Below are positions 26,925 through 36,868 of a stretch of 64,000 bases of DNA, piece by piece. The notes under the pieces are model-generated. The model did not search any database. It saw nothing but the letters and a program-made list of their open reading frames with translations, and had not been told where the DNA came from. Source of the stretch: Chitinophaga varians (GTDB lineage Bacteria > Bacteroidota > Bacteroidia > Chitinophagales > Chitinophagaceae). The position numbers were made by a program, and so were the translations under genes. The first letter of the stretch is position 1. The number at the start of each line of letters is the position of its first letter. The stretch covers positions 372,001-436,000 of the forward strand of contig NZ_JABAIA010000004.1 in the NCBI RefSeq assembly GCF_012641275.1, in the 5' to 3' direction.

Positions 26925-28268
26925 ATGAAAGTAGTAATCGTTGGTACCGGGTATGTAGGTTTAGTGACCGGGGCCTGCCTGGCAGAAGTAGGAACGGAAG
27001 TGGTATGCGTTGACGTTGATGCCGGCAAAATCGTGCGTTTACAAAACAATATGCTGCCTATTTATGAACCCGGTTTACAGGAAATTGTAAAGCGCAACCA
27101 GCAGGATGACCGTTTGCTTTTCACTACCGACCTGGCTTCGGCGCTACCTGGGGCAGAAGTGGTGTTTATTGCCGTAGGAACGCCGCCGGGAGAAGACGGC
27201 AGTGCTGACCTGCAATATGTATTACAGGTGGCCGGCCAGATAGGGCAGCTCATGGAACATTACCTCGTGATCGTCACCAAGAGCACTGTGCCTGTTGGTA
27301 CTGCCGTACAGGTAAACAGGGCGGTGAAAGAGAGCCTTGACGCCCGGCAACTGATCCTCGACTATGATGTGGCCTCCAACCCTGAATTCCTGAAGGAAGG
27401 CGCTGCAGTAAATGACTTCATGAAACCGGACCGTATAGTCGTTGGTGTTAATACCACCAGGGCGAGGCACACACTGGAGCAGTTATACCGCCCCTTCCTG
27501 TTAAACGGACACCCTATATTATTCATGGACATCGCATCTGCAGAGATGACAAAATACGCTGCCAATGCCATGCTGGCCACGAGGATATCCTATATGAACG
27601 ATATCGCCAATTTATGCGGGCTGGCAGGAGCTGACATCGACCAGGTAAGAAAAGGTATTGGCAGCGACCCGCGGATAGGCAAACATTTTCTTTATCCCGG
27701 TATTGGCTACGGCGGCTCCTGTTTTCCGAAAGATGTAAAAGCACTCATACAAACAGGGCGGGAATATGGCTACCATCTCCGTATCCTGGACGCAGTGGAA
27801 GCGGTAAATGAAGATCAGAAAAAAATACTGTTCCGGAAAATACTCCGCCATTTCGACGGCGATGTCCGCAATAAAAAATTCGCTGTATGGGGCTTGTCGT
27901 TTAAACCTAATACCGACGACATGCGGGAAGCCCCTTCACTGGTGCTGATAGACAGCCTGCTGGAAGAGGGCGCCATAGTGAGCGTATACGATCCTGTAGC
28001 CATGGACGAGGCATCCGCCTGCCTGGGCAACAACGTCACTTTCGCGGAAGACATGTACAGCGCCGCGGAAAACGCAGCAGCCATATTACTGGTGACGGAA
28101 TGGAACACGTTCCGGATGCCGGACTGGCAAAGGCTGCGAAAAACCATGCAATCGCCGCTCGTATTTGACGGCCGCAATATCTACGATGACGTGCAACTCA
28201 TCAAACTTGGATTTACCTATTACGGTATCGGCAAAGCCAATACTACAGTTAATGCGCTGATACAGTAA
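26925..28268 (+). CDS. ugd: UDP-glucose 6-dehydrogenase
   Basis: The 447-residue protein has an N-terminal NAD site (VVIVGTGYVGLVTGACLAEV), the catalytic cysteine in GGSCFPKDVKAL and the central SNPEFLKEGAAVNDFMKPDR. It oxidises UDP-glucose to UDP-glucuronate, giving the polymer an acidic sugar. A GDP-mannose dehydrogenase is the alternative in this superfamily, but the CFPKD motif favours UDP-glucose. I chose ATG 26925 because the earlier frame start lies within fcl. Confidence 0.9.
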   Translation: MKVVIVGTGYVGLVTGACLAEVGTEVVCVDVDAGKIVRLQNNMLPIYEPGLQEIVKRNQQDDRLLFTTDLASALPGAEVVFIAVGTPPGEDGSADLQYVLQVAGQIGQLMEHYLVIVTKSTVPVGTAVQVNRAVKESLDARQLILDYDVASNPEFLKEGAAVNDFMKPDRIVVGVNTTRARHTLEQLYRPFLLNGHPILFMDIASAEMTKYAANAMLATRISYMNDIANLCGLAGADIDQVRKGIGSDPRIGKHFLYPGIGYGGSCFPKDVKALIQTGREYGYHLRILDAVEAVNEDQKKILFRKILRHFDGDVRNKKFAVWGLSFKPNTDDMREAPSLVLIDSLLEEGAIVSVYDPVAMDEASACLGNNVTFAEDMYSAAENAAAILLVTEWNTFRMPDWQRLRKTMQSPLVFDGRNIYDDVQLIKLGFTYYGIGKANTTVNALIQ

Positions 28269-28325
28269 GTCGGCGTTAATTCCTGCTGTAACAATTATTT
28301 CTATCACCACTAAATTAACGATTGT

Positions 28326-29423
28326 ATGAAAGTAGCCCTGATAACAGGTATTACCGGACAGGATGGAGCCTACCTGGCAGAACTGCTGCTGGAAAAAGGA
28401 TACATGGTGCACGGCGTTAAACGTCGCGCTTCCCTGATCAATACGGAGCGCATAGATCATTTATACCAGGATATGCACAGCGAGAATGTACGCTTTCGTC
28501 TCCACTATGGTGATATGACAGACAGCACCAACCTGATCCGCATTATCCAGGAAACCCAGCCGGATGAAATTTATAACCTGGCGGCCATGAGCCATGTGAG
28601 AGTGAGCTTTGACACGCCTGAATACACGGCCAATGCGGACGGTATCGGCACCCTGCGTTTACTGGAAGCGTTACGGATACTGAAATTGGAAAAGAAAACC
28701 CGCATATACCAGGCCAGCACTTCCGAGCTGTACGGACTTGTTCAGGAGGTGCCACAACGGGAAACCACCCCCTTCTATCCCCGCAGCCCTTATGCCGTGG
28801 CTAAGTTGTATGCCTACTGGATCACGGTTAACTACCGCGAGGCCTATGGCATGTATGCCTGCAATGGCATCCTGTTTAATCACGAAAGTCCGCTCCGGGG
28901 TGAAACCTTTGTAACCCGGAAGATCACCAGGGGGGCGGCTGCTATTGCGCTTGGACTGCAGGATAAATTGTACCTGGGCAACCTGGACGCACAGCGGGAC
29001 TGGGGCCATGCCAAAGATTACGTGGAAGCGATGTGGCGCATCCTGCAACAGGAGCAGCCGGACGACTATGTGATCGCCACCGGCATCACCACTACCGTTC
29101 GGGAATTTGTTCGCATGGCCTTTGAGGAACTGGGCATCACCATCACCTTCCAGGGCAGTGGTGTCGGGGAAACAGGCATTGTTACCGCCTGTTCAAATGA
29201 AGTATACACGTTGCCGTTAGGAAAGGAAGTGGTGGCTATTGACCCGCGTTATTTCCGCCCTACAGAGGTGGAGCTGCTCATCGGTGACCCCGCTAAATCG
29301 AAATCAGTACTGGGCTGGGAGCCAGCCTATGACCTGCCCGCACTGGTCCGGGAGATGATGGCCGGCGACATAGCATTATTTGCAAAGAAAGAAGTTACAC
29401 AGCTCGAACACTTAATCGGATAA
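28326..29423 (+). CDS. gmd: GDP-mannose 4,6-dehydratase
   Basis: The 365-residue enzyme begins [20 protein letters not shown] and has the catalytic YAVAK of the SDR family, plus [16 protein letters not shown] and [18 protein letters not shown], which are diagnostic of Gmd. It converts GDP-mannose to GDP-4-keto-6-deoxy-mannose for the fcl product. Together with manC it completes GDP-L-fucose synthesis from mannose-1-phosphate. Confidence 0.97.
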   Translation: MKVALITGITGQDGAYLAELLLEKGYMVHGVKRRASLINTERIDHLYQDMHSENVRFRLHYGDMTDSTNLIRIIQETQPDEIYNLAAMSHVRVSFDTPEYTANADGIGTLRLLEALRILKLEKKTRIYQASTSELYGLVQEVPQRETTPFYPRSPYAVAKLYAYWITVNYREAYGMYACNGILFNHESPLRGETFVTRKITRGAAAIALGLQDKLYLGNLDAQRDWGHAKDYVEAMWRILQQEQPDDYVIATGITTTVREFVRMAFEELGITITFQGSGVGETGIVTACSNEVYTLPLGKEVVAIDPRYFRPTEVELLIGDPAKSKSVLGWEPAYDLPALVREMMAGDIALFAKKEVTQLEHLIG

Positions 29424-29427
29424 ATAA

Positions 29428-30987
29428 ATGGCCATGCAGGTAGCAAACAGGGTGATATTAAATACCGGCGCACTTTACGGGCGAATGCTCATTACCATTT
29501 TCATTTCATTGTTCGCCACCAGACTGGTGCTGAACATATTGGGCGCGGCCGATTACGGGTTGTTTAACCTGATCAGCGGGGTGATTGCCATGTTGTCATT
29601 TCTGAACATTGCTATGACCATCAGCACGCAACGCTATATGTCGTTTCACCTCGGTACAAAAGACGGCCACAAATTAAAGCTGGTATTTAACGCCAGCGTA
29701 TTGCTGCATTTTATACTGGGGCTGGCTATGGTGTTGCTGTTTGAAGTGGCAGGCGGCTACCTGTTTGATCATGTGTTGAATTACCCGGCAGACCGGACCA
29801 TGGCGGCGAAGCTCATCTTTCAGTTCATGGTTGTCAGCGCATTCTTTACTATCATATCCGTGCCTTATGACGCCACGCTGATAGCGCAGGAGAACATGGT
29901 GACGGTGGCCATACTGGGTGTTGTTGAATCCCTGGGAAAACTGCTGATAGCCTTAGTCCTGCAATATACCGGTTACGATAAACTGATCGTGTACGGCGGC
30001 CTCATGACTTTACTCACAGTATTACTGCTGCTGTTCAAGCAGGTGTATTGCGCCATGAAGTACAAGGAAAGCAGGATCGCTATCCGGCGGTACGCCGACC
30101 GGCAATTGCTGAAAGAGATGTTTGCCTACGCAGGATGGAATATGTTTGGCGCCGGCAGTGTGGTTGCCCGTAACCAGGGGCTGGCATTACTGCTGAATGT
30201 ATTCTTCGGCACCGTCGTAAATGCGGCTTATGGCATCGCCAACCAGGTAAATGCCCAACTGAGTTATTTCTCGGTGACCATGTTAAGGGCGTTGAACCCG
30301 CAGATCATAAAAAGCGAAGGCAGTGGCGACCGGCCCCGGATGCTTCGCCTGGCCATGATCGCCAGCAAGTTCTCTTTTTTCCTGTTGAGTTTCCTGGCTA
30401 TTCCTATGATGATAGAAATGCCCTTTGTATTACAATGCTGGTTAAAGCAAGTGCCGGAGTATACTGTGATCATGTGCCGCTTAATTGTTATTGCCACGCT
30501 TATAAATCAACTATCTGCCGGGATACAGGTGGCAGTGCAGTCTGTTGGAAAGATAAGGAAATACCAGGTGGTGGTCAGTACAATGGTATTGCTAAACCTT
30601 CCCGTTGCCTGGCTGCTGCTCAAAGCCGGCTGGCCGGCTGCCTCAGTACTGGTGAGTGCCATCGTTATAGAGGTGTTGAGCGGGGCTTACAGGATCATGG
30701 CGGCCGAAAGAATAGCGGGACTGTCTCCGCTGCTGTATGTAAAACAGGTGGTCGTCCGCTCAGTAGCACCGGTGTTGCTGGCTGCGACACTGGCATACAT
30801 ACCGCAGTGGTGCATGTCTGAGGGATTTATACGGTTGGGAGGAACGACGCTGGTGAGCATACTGGCCATGACCGCCAGCGCGTGGCTGATCGGGCTGACG
30901 CAGGAAGAGGTGACCAAAATAGAACAACTATTCAGCCGCGTCTTTTCAAAACTACAGGCAAGGATGCCGGTATTAAAACAGAACTAA
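29428..30987 (+). CDS. Wzx-type oligosaccharide flippase (MATE/MOP superfamily)
   Basis: This 519-residue, highly hydrophobic protein has about 12-14 predicted helices and the family's N-terminal pattern (RVILNTGALYGRMLITIFIS, ATRLVLNILGAADYGLFNLI). It should move the lipid-linked repeat unit across the inner membrane. It starts 4 bases after gmd and ends 5 bases before the first glycosyltransferase gene. Confidence 0.92.
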   Translation: MAMQVANRVILNTGALYGRMLITIFISLFATRLVLNILGAADYGLFNLISGVIAMLSFLNIAMTISTQRYMSFHLGTKDGHKLKLVFNASVLLHFILGLAMVLLFEVAGGYLFDHVLNYPADRTMAAKLIFQFMVVSAFFTIISVPYDATLIAQENMVTVAILGVVESLGKLLIALVLQYTGYDKLIVYGGLMTLLTVLLLLFKQVYCAMKYKESRIAIRRYADRQLLKEMFAYAGWNMFGAGSVVARNQGLALLLNVFFGTVVNAAYGIANQVNAQLSYFSVTMLRALNPQIIKSEGSGDRPRMLRLAMIASKFSFFLLSFLAIPMMIEMPFVLQCWLKQVPEYTVIMCRLIVIATLINQLSAGIQVAVQSVGKIRKYQVVVSTMVLLNLPVAWLLLKAGWPAASVLVSAIVIEVLSGAYRIMAAERIAGLSPLLYVKQVVVRSVAPVLLAATLAYIPQWCMSEGFIRLGGTTLVSILAMTASAWLIGLTQEEVTKIEQLFSRVFSKLQARMPVLKQN

Positions 30988-30992
30988 CGGAT

Positions 30993-32156
30993 ATGCACAT
31001 ACTATTTTTTACGGATATTTCGCCCTTCCCGCAGAACGGAGGAGAGAGGATCAGGAGTTATTACCTGATCAAGGCCTTGTCGCAGCTTGGATACGAGGTC
31101 ATTGCAGTAGTGCGGAACGTGGAAAAAGCAGACCTGAAGTCTTATCATCTTCCTAACGTCACTTATTATACTTATGAAACAAAGGATTTTGACCTGTTGA
31201 CCCGTATAACCGGTAAACAATATTTCCAGCGGTCACCAGCCATATTGGAAATGTTCAGAAAGATATGCCAGGATTATCCCATCGCTGTGGCTTTCCTCGA
31301 CTACGGGTTTGTGGGGCACTACATTTCTTTCTTTGAATCGAGGCATATCAGGGTGGTGCTGGGCACGCATAATGCGCAGCCAATGATCACCTGGCAGCTG
31401 CCCTCGGCCAATATACTGGACAGGGTCCGTAAACTGCAGTTGTTCAGCATGGAGAAACTGCACGAGCGCCTGTACTTTAATAAGGCTGCGGCAGTATTGG
31501 TGGTGAGCGACGATGACCACGCTTATCATACCCGGTTCCTGCCCGAAAGAAAAGTATTTACAGTGCCCAATTTTCTTGACCAGGCGGATTATCGCCTCTC
31601 CGGGAAAAAACAACAACGGGTACTGGTAATGACCGCCAACTTCGGTGTATACATGAATTTTGCCGGCCTTAAATGGTTCATAGAAAATGTTTGGGATGAA
31701 GAGCTGGCGGCCCGGTACGACCTGTGGCTGGTGGGCCGGGGATCGAAGGAAGCGCTCAAACGCATCACCGGCAGAGAGGAGTATCAGAATATAGTGGCCT
31801 TTGGGAAAGTGGATGATGTGAAGTGGTACATCTCCGTGGCCAGCGCCGTGATCATCCCCCTGATACATGGCAGCGGCACTCGGCTGAAATGCCTGGAAGC
31901 CATGGCGCTCAAAACGCCTGTTATCGCTACCAGCAAGGGAGTGGAAGGCGTAAAGAGCAAACACTTCATCGTAGCTGATGAGCCGGCGGCCTTTAAACAG
32001 TCACTGCTCAAATTCGATGACACTAAAGACAACGGCGCCCTGCTGCAGCAGGATTTTCAGCGGGAATACAGCCTGGAAGTGAATAAACAGCGTTTGCATC
32101 AGATTATTAACTACGCCTTGCGCGGAAAAATGCAGGTTTATGGTCAACCGGCTTAA
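30993..32156 (+). CDS. Glycosyltransferase, GT-B fold (GT4-like)
   Basis: The 387-residue protein opens with the acceptor-domain pattern HILFFTDISPFPQNGGERIR and ends with the donor-site pattern GSGTRLKCLEAMALKTPVIA, the EX7E-like region of GT4 enzymes. I chose ATG 30993 because an upstream in-frame start lies inside the flippase gene. Its sugar and linkage cannot be read. It overlaps the polymerase gene by 17 bases. Confidence 0.88.
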   Translation: MHILFFTDISPFPQNGGERIRSYYLIKALSQLGYEVIAVVRNVEKADLKSYHLPNVTYYTYETKDFDLLTRITGKQYFQRSPAILEMFRKICQDYPIAVAFLDYGFVGHYISFFESRHIRVVLGTHNAQPMITWQLPSANILDRVRKLQLFSMEKLHERLYFNKAAAVLVVSDDDHAYHTRFLPERKVFTVPNFLDQADYRLSGKKQQRVLVMTANFGVYMNFAGLKWFIENVWDEELAARYDLWLVGRGSKEALKRITGREEYQNIVAFGKVDDVKWYISVASAVIIPLIHGSGTRLKCLEAMALKTPVIATSKGVEGVKSKHFIVADEPAAFKQSLLKFDDTKDNGALLQQDFQREYSLEVNKQRLHQIINYALRGKMQVYGQPA

Positions 32157-33405
32157 GATAGCACTCTATACGTTACTTAGCGGCGTAAATATAGCACTGG
32201 TAGGGCAGCTGAAGCTGAACGAAATCATGGTGCTGTTGTCTGCGCCGTTTGTATTCGACAGGCGTGATTTCAAAGCCTATCCCATGTTCCGGAAGATCAT
32301 TGTCGCGCTCGCAGCTTTGTTTATTTGCCAGGCTGTCACTGACCTGTTGGTAGTGAACAGCCCTTCAGAAAATTTTTTGCGTGGATGGGCCGCCATTGTT
32401 ATGTCTATTCTATCATTCCTCTTCCTGTTTAAAACATTTAAAGATGACAAGATTATTTTCTTCTTCCTCTGTATGACCCTGCTGAAAAATATTATATGGA
32501 CAGATGAAAACGCCGACACAGACATGTCTTACTTCAAGTTCAAGATGGTGCCTATCCTGTCCTATGGCGTGTATATACTGTCATTCCTCTTGTACCGTAG
32601 CGGGCGCTGGAAGACGGTACTGGCCTTGCTCTTGTCATACAGCCTGCTGTGTTTTGCGAGAGATGCGCGTTCCACAGGGATGGTCTTCTTCCTGGGCGCC
32701 ATTATCATTTACTGCTTCAACAGCGGAATGTACCTGACGCGCGACAGGTTGCTGGGGTTTGGTATAGCAGGGTTGTTATTATTTCAGTTCGCCTATGTGG
32801 GTTATGTGAATGCAGTATTGAACCATGAGCTGGGCGGCGAACATGCATCAGAACAAATAGAACGGCTGGACAATCCATACAATCCCCTGGAATTGCTGAT
32901 GACAGGCCGTGGAGAAACATTTGCCGCACTGGCCGCGATCAGCGATGCTCCCTTGTTTGGCCATGGCTCCTGGGCAAAAGATGATAATCTGAAATACTAC
33001 CGCATTCTGTTGCTGTACCAGAATGAAGAAATGAACGAGCAACTGGTCGCGTCTACCGACCACCTGATCCCGAGCCACTCCATTTTGCTGGGCGCCTGGG
33101 TGAACTGTGGGCTGGGGGGATTTATTGCTGTGTTGCTGGTGTTTGTCTTTTTACTGAAAATGGGATTCTACCTGATCAGCAATGCCGCAGACACGGCGCT
33201 CTACCCGGTGCTGGTATTGATGACCATCGGCGTGATCTGGACTTTCCTGTTTTCACCCTTACAACAGCTGCGGTTTAATATACCGGCCATTGGCGCTATC
33301 CTGTTGCGGTCTTACTACGAGTGCTTGCCGGCATACAACGGGACGGCCCCTGAAGCGCTGATACACGAAACAACGGGCTTCCTCGCTCCGGAAGCAGAAA
33401 TATAA
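32140..33405 (+). CDS. Wzy-type polysaccharide polymerase (O-antigen polymerase/ligase-like)
   Basis: The 421-residue membrane protein has about ten to twelve helices and one longer outside loop (about 225-310) holding HGSWAKDD and the SHSILLGAWVNCGLGG pattern seen in the Wzy/WaaL superfamily. By position, in an operon that otherwise lacks a polymerase, it should join repeat units in the periplasm. These proteins diverge strongly, so the assignment combines topology, loop motifs and context. Confidence 0.82.
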   Translation: MVNRLKIALYTLLSGVNIALVGQLKLNEIMVLLSAPFVFDRRDFKAYPMFRKIIVALAALFICQAVTDLLVVNSPSENFLRGWAAIVMSILSFLFLFKTFKDDKIIFFFLCMTLLKNIIWTDENADTDMSYFKFKMVPILSYGVYILSFLLYRSGRWKTVLALLLSYSLLCFARDARSTGMVFFLGAIIIYCFNSGMYLTRDRLLGFGIAGLLLFQFAYVGYVNAVLNHELGGEHASEQIERLDNPYNPLELLMTGRGETFAALAAISDAPLFGHGSWAKDDNLKYYRILLLYQNEEMNEQLVASTDHLIPSHSILLGAWVNCGLGGFIAVLLVFVFLLKMGFYLISNAADTALYPVLVLMTIGVIWTFLFSPLQQLRFNIPAIGAILLRSYYECLPAYNGTAPEALIHETTGFLAPEAEI

Positions 33406-33423
33406 ACGGAAAAAACAACGACT

Positions 33424-34569
33424 ATGAAAATATGCTTCATCACGCTTGGCGATATTAAGTTCATTGCCACCATGAAACGGGCCATCGGCATGGCAAATCC
33501 TCTCCTGGCACTTGGATGGGAGGTGACGATCATTGCACAGGACAGTGAAGAGAACAGGAAGCGTATAGCCATGGAGTGCAGCGATGCAGTGCAGGTGTAT
33601 TATTATCCCCCGGGCACCGTTGCGGAAGAGGTACGAACGAAAACCGCACTGGTAAATGAAATAGCGCCGGATTACGTAATGTTTTGCTCATTTAGCTTCC
33701 GTAACCGCATCTCGAAAGGCAAACTTAAGCACAAGCCAAAGATACTCATCGAACATTCAGAACTACCGTCTGGTATCCCGGACAACAGTGGTCTTCGCAA
33801 ATATGCCATGCTGGCCCTGGAATACTGGTCTGTATTATATGCCGACGGCTTGCTGTGCGCAAGCAGCTACCTCTGTAAGATTTACAAAAAGAGAGCAGCA
33901 CAATTACTTCGTAAGCAACTGCCTGTCCTTTATTCTCCCTATGCGTTTAACAATGAAGTGGTGGAGTCGCCACGCATCCGTTACCAGGAGTTAAAAGACA
34001 CCTATGCCGGAAAAACGCTGCTCATCTACATGGGAACGCTGACCCGCAACTACGGCCTGTTTACCATGCTGCAGGCAATGGAAATGATCAGCAGCGAGCG
34101 CCCGGACGTAATCCTGCTGTTGTTGGGCCGTGGGCGCCACCAGGAAGAGGCTAAGGCTTTTGTAAAGGAAAAGGGGCTGACGCAACAGGTACAGTTCCTG
34201 GGCTACACGCCGGAAGAGGAGCTGAGCTCTTACTTTGCGGCCGCGGATGCATTTATATCTCCGCTGAATGATACCATACAGGACCGGGCCCGCTGCCCCA
34301 GTAAGATCTATATGTATATACCCTTTGACAAACCCGTGTTTACCTGCAACGTCGGAGAACCGGCAGAGATATTTGGAAATGACGGTAGCTATTTTGATAA
34401 CCGGCAACCAGCCTCCCTGGCTGCACTGATCAATCAGCTGGCGTCCGGTGGCCTGGAAGTGCGGGGGGCCGATAAGAAGGCACATAGCTGGGAAAAACGC
34501 GCTATTGACTTTACCGAATGGATCAACAGTAACTACACGACCAAAGTATTAAGTATTGCTAACCTGTAA
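33424..34569 (+). CDS. Glycosyltransferase family 4-like
   Basis: The 381-residue GT-B protein has an N-terminal acceptor half (KICFITLGDIKFIATMKRAI) and a donor half with IYMGTLTRNYGLFTMLQAME, LLLGRGRHQEEAK and SPLNDTIQDRARCPSKIYMY. The usual second glutamate region is replaced by Cys-Pro-Ser-Lys, which is seen in some GT4 subgroups. Substrates are unknown. It lies between the polymerase and pyruvyltransferase genes. Confidence 0.87.
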   Translation: MKICFITLGDIKFIATMKRAIGMANPLLALGWEVTIIAQDSEENRKRIAMECSDAVQVYYYPPGTVAEEVRTKTALVNEIAPDYVMFCSFSFRNRISKGKLKHKPKILIEHSELPSGIPDNSGLRKYAMLALEYWSVLYADGLLCASSYLCKIYKKRAAQLLRKQLPVLYSPYAFNNEVVESPRIRYQELKDTYAGKTLLIYMGTLTRNYGLFTMLQAMEMISSERPDVILLLLGRGRHQEEAKAFVKEKGLTQQVQFLGYTPEEELSSYFAAADAFISPLNDTIQDRARCPSKIYMYIPFDKPVFTCNVGEPAEIFGNDGSYFDNRQPASLAALINQLASGGLEVRGADKKAHSWEKRAIDFTEWINSNYTTKVLSIANL

Positions 34570-34580
34570 ATGGTACCAGC

Positions 34581-35507
34581 GTGAACTACGTTTATTATAA
34601 AGACCCTAAGGGCAATTTTGGCGATGACCTCAACGGCTGGCTCTGGCCCAAATTGTTTGGCATGGGAAAAGAAAAAGATCCGGATGTATTCCTGGGCATA
34701 GGCTCTATCCTGTTCGACGGTTCTCCCTTGTTCCGTGATCTGGCGGCGCGGCGTAAAATCGTGTTTGGTACCGGCGTACGGCCCGTTCATAGGATCTTTC
34801 CGCTGGACGGCAGTTGGGATATCCGTTTCCTCAGAGGGCCGTTATCTGCCTATGCTTTTAATAACCAGTTCCCGTATATCGCTGACGCGGCCTATGCCAT
34901 CCGTCTTCTTCCGGATTTTAACAGGTTCCTGCATATGCCGAAGAAGTATAAGGTGAGCGTCATCCCGTATTTTAAATCAGTCCCGTTCTTCGACTGGGAA
35001 AGTCTCTGTTCCCGGTTGGGCTTCAACTATATTTCACCGCGCTCCGAAAAAGGAGTAGAGCATACGCTGGCGGAAATTGCTGCATCGCAGTATGTTATTG
35101 CAGAGGCCATGCACGGCGCTATTCTCGCCGATGCGCTGAGAGTTCCCTGGCACCGGTTCCTGTTGTCCACGCCGCATACGGAAGGCAGCGGTGTTTCGGA
35201 GTTCAAATGGATGGACTGGCTGGCGGCTGTCAATCTTTATAATATCAATGCTACCACGGTAAAGCTGTACCGCAAATCATTCCTGCACGAAAAGATAAAA
35301 TCACTCTCCTGTAATCGTATCAGCGCGGAGTTCCTTGTTCCCGGCATGGTAAAATCCGAGCTGATGAAAATGCTGCAGGGCGTAACTGAATTTTATCTGT
35401 CGGAAGACGAGATGGTCAGGCGCATCGATAGCAAAATTTTTGGTCAGGCCGATTTGTTGCGCAGAGAGCGGAGCATGGATACTTCTTTATTTATTACAAC
35501 ACGTTAG
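34581..35507 (+). CDS. Polysaccharide pyruvyl transferase family protein
   Basis: The 308-residue protein begins at GTG 34581 with NYVYYKDPKGNFGDDLNGWL, where GNFGDDLN is the family signature, and continues FLGIGSIL and, later, AEAMHGAILADALRVPW. Family members transfer pyruvate from phosphoenolpyruvate as a ketal on a sugar. The expected product is a pyruvylated polymer with extra negative charge. GTG is used because the ATG at 34570 runs into a stop after four codons. Confidence 0.87.
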   Translation: MNYVYYKDPKGNFGDDLNGWLWPKLFGMGKEKDPDVFLGIGSILFDGSPLFRDLAARRKIVFGTGVRPVHRIFPLDGSWDIRFLRGPLSAYAFNNQFPYIADAAYAIRLLPDFNRFLHMPKKYKVSVIPYFKSVPFFDWESLCSRLGFNYISPRSEKGVEHTLAEIAASQYVIAEAMHGAILADALRVPWHRFLLSTPHTEGSGVSEFKWMDWLAAVNLYNINATTVKLYRKSFLHEKIKSLSCNRISAEFLVPGMVKSELMKMLQGVTEFYLSEDEMVRRIDSKIFGQADLLRRERSMDTSLFITTR

Positions 35508-35509
35508 TT

Positions 35510-36868
35510 ATGCAAAAGGAATTTGTTTTATCAAGGGGGGAAGGTCATTTCTTTTTTGGGTTCCATGACCTGGTGGCATGGAATTTTGAAGGGGATAAAA
35601 TTTTGGCTTTGCAGGCGCCCGATATAACGGTGCCGCCGGACCCACGGGTGGCATGCGGTATTGGTTATTTTGATGCGGCACGGCAATTCCGCAGGCTGGG
35701 CGATACTTATGCCTATAATTATCCTCAGGGGGCGCGGCAGCAATGGATAGCCGAAACAGACAATTTTATTGTGAATGATCGTGTAGAAGACAAATGGGGA
35801 TCACGCATCTATGATGCAGATACCGGTAGGTGTGTATCTACCCTGCAGTTGCCCGCACATGTGATCACCGACAAGGGCATTGCTTTCGGGTTGGATTACG
35901 CGCGATTATTCCGGGTAGGCGGATATGGTTATACCGGACTTCCTGATAAACAGGCGCATGTCCATGCGCCTGTGGATTCCGGCATTACAATACATAATAT
36001 TTATACCGGTGAACAGTCGCTGCTGCTTTCTGTTGCAGCAGCGGCTAATTACCGGATGGACCCTTCGCTGGGCCAGCATCATTACATTACTCACCTGCTA
36101 TTAAATCCATCGCAGAACAGGCTGGCTTTTCTGCACCGTTACAAGCTGAAAGACGGTGGAGAAACCACGCGGCTGATGACCATAGGTACGGACGGTGACG
36201 GGCTTACCTGCCTGGCCACCGGGTTTCTCAGTCATTTCGACTGGAAAGACGACAACCATATTGCCATCTGGGGAAGGACCGGCAGCGGTATTGAAAAACT
36301 GCGCGGCTCACTGTTGTACAGGATGATGCCGGCTGGCCTGATAGCCAACGGGAAGAAAGTGCTCAAGAAACTATTGTACACCCGCGCAAAAGGCGCGAAG
36401 GCCGTGGCGCCTTTCAACTGGCTGCTGCTGGAAGATACAGATAATGCGGTGCCGGCTATGCTGGCAAAGGATATCATCACGGAAGACGGGCATCCGATGT
36501 TTTGCCCGGCCGACCGCGACTGGATGATTTGCGATACCTATCCTGACCAGCACGGCATTCGTACGCTTTTCCTCTTCCAGTACAGCACGCAGGAGAAAAC
36601 CACGTTAGGGACCTACCGCATGATCGATACTAAGCCTGATCTGCAACTGGCCGACCGTTTACTCGAAGGAGTAGATGAGGGCGTGCTGAAATCGTTTTCA
36701 CTGGAACAGATGGCTTTTACCAGAAGTGGGCTGCACTGCGATCTGCATCCCCGCTGGAAGCGGGATGGCAGCCAGGTGGCCTTCGATTCCATTCACGAGG
36801 GCAGCCGGCTGATCTATGGATATGATGTGAGCAGTATAATTCATGTAAATAAAAACGTGCTGGTATGA
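35510..36868 (+). CDS. Cytoplasmic beta-propeller protein of unknown function
   Basis: I do not recognise a named function. The 452 residues start MQKEFVLSRGEGHFFFGFHD with no signal peptide. They contain repeated blade-like segments (NRLAFLHRYKLKDGGETTRL, HIAIWGR, DWMICDTYPDQHGIRTLFLF, SQVAFDSIHEGSRLIYGYDV) like TolB/WD40-type propellers. Conserved-looking histidines occur in GQHHYITHLLLNP, EDGHPMFCP and LHCDLHPRW, an arrangement reminiscent of the metal site in oligogalacturonate lyase propellers (PL22). It starts 2 bases after the pyruvyltransferase gene and overlaps the next glycosyltransferase gene by ATGA, so it is firmly part of the operon. It may be an enzyme acting on lipid-linked sugars or a scaffold. 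Confidence 0.7.
   Translation: MQKEFVLSRGEGHFFFGFHDLVAWNFEGDKILALQAPDITVPPDPRVACGIGYFDAARQFRRLGDTYAYNYPQGARQQWIAETDNFIVNDRVEDKWGSRIYDADTGRCVSTLQLPAHVITDKGIAFGLDYARLFRVGGYGYTGLPDKQAHVHAPVDSGITIHNIYTGEQSLLLSVAAAANYRMDPSLGQHHYITHLLLNPSQNRLAFLHRYKLKDGGETTRLMTIGTDGDGLTCLATGFLSHFDWKDDNHIAIWGRTGSGIEKLRGSLLYRMMPAGLIANGKKVLKKLLYTRAKGAKAVAPFNWLLLEDTDNAVPAMLAKDIITEDGHPMFCPADRDWMICDTYPDQHGIRTLFLFQYSTQEKTTLGTYRMIDTKPDLQLADRLLEGVDEGVLKSFSLEQMAFTRSGLHCDLHPRWKRDGSQVAFDSIHEGSRLIYGYDVSSIIHVNKNVLV

Noticed and set aside
34570..34584. ATG at 34570 as start of the pyruvyl transferase gene
   Set aside because: It is in another frame and meets TGA after four codons; GTG 34581 opens the conserved frame.
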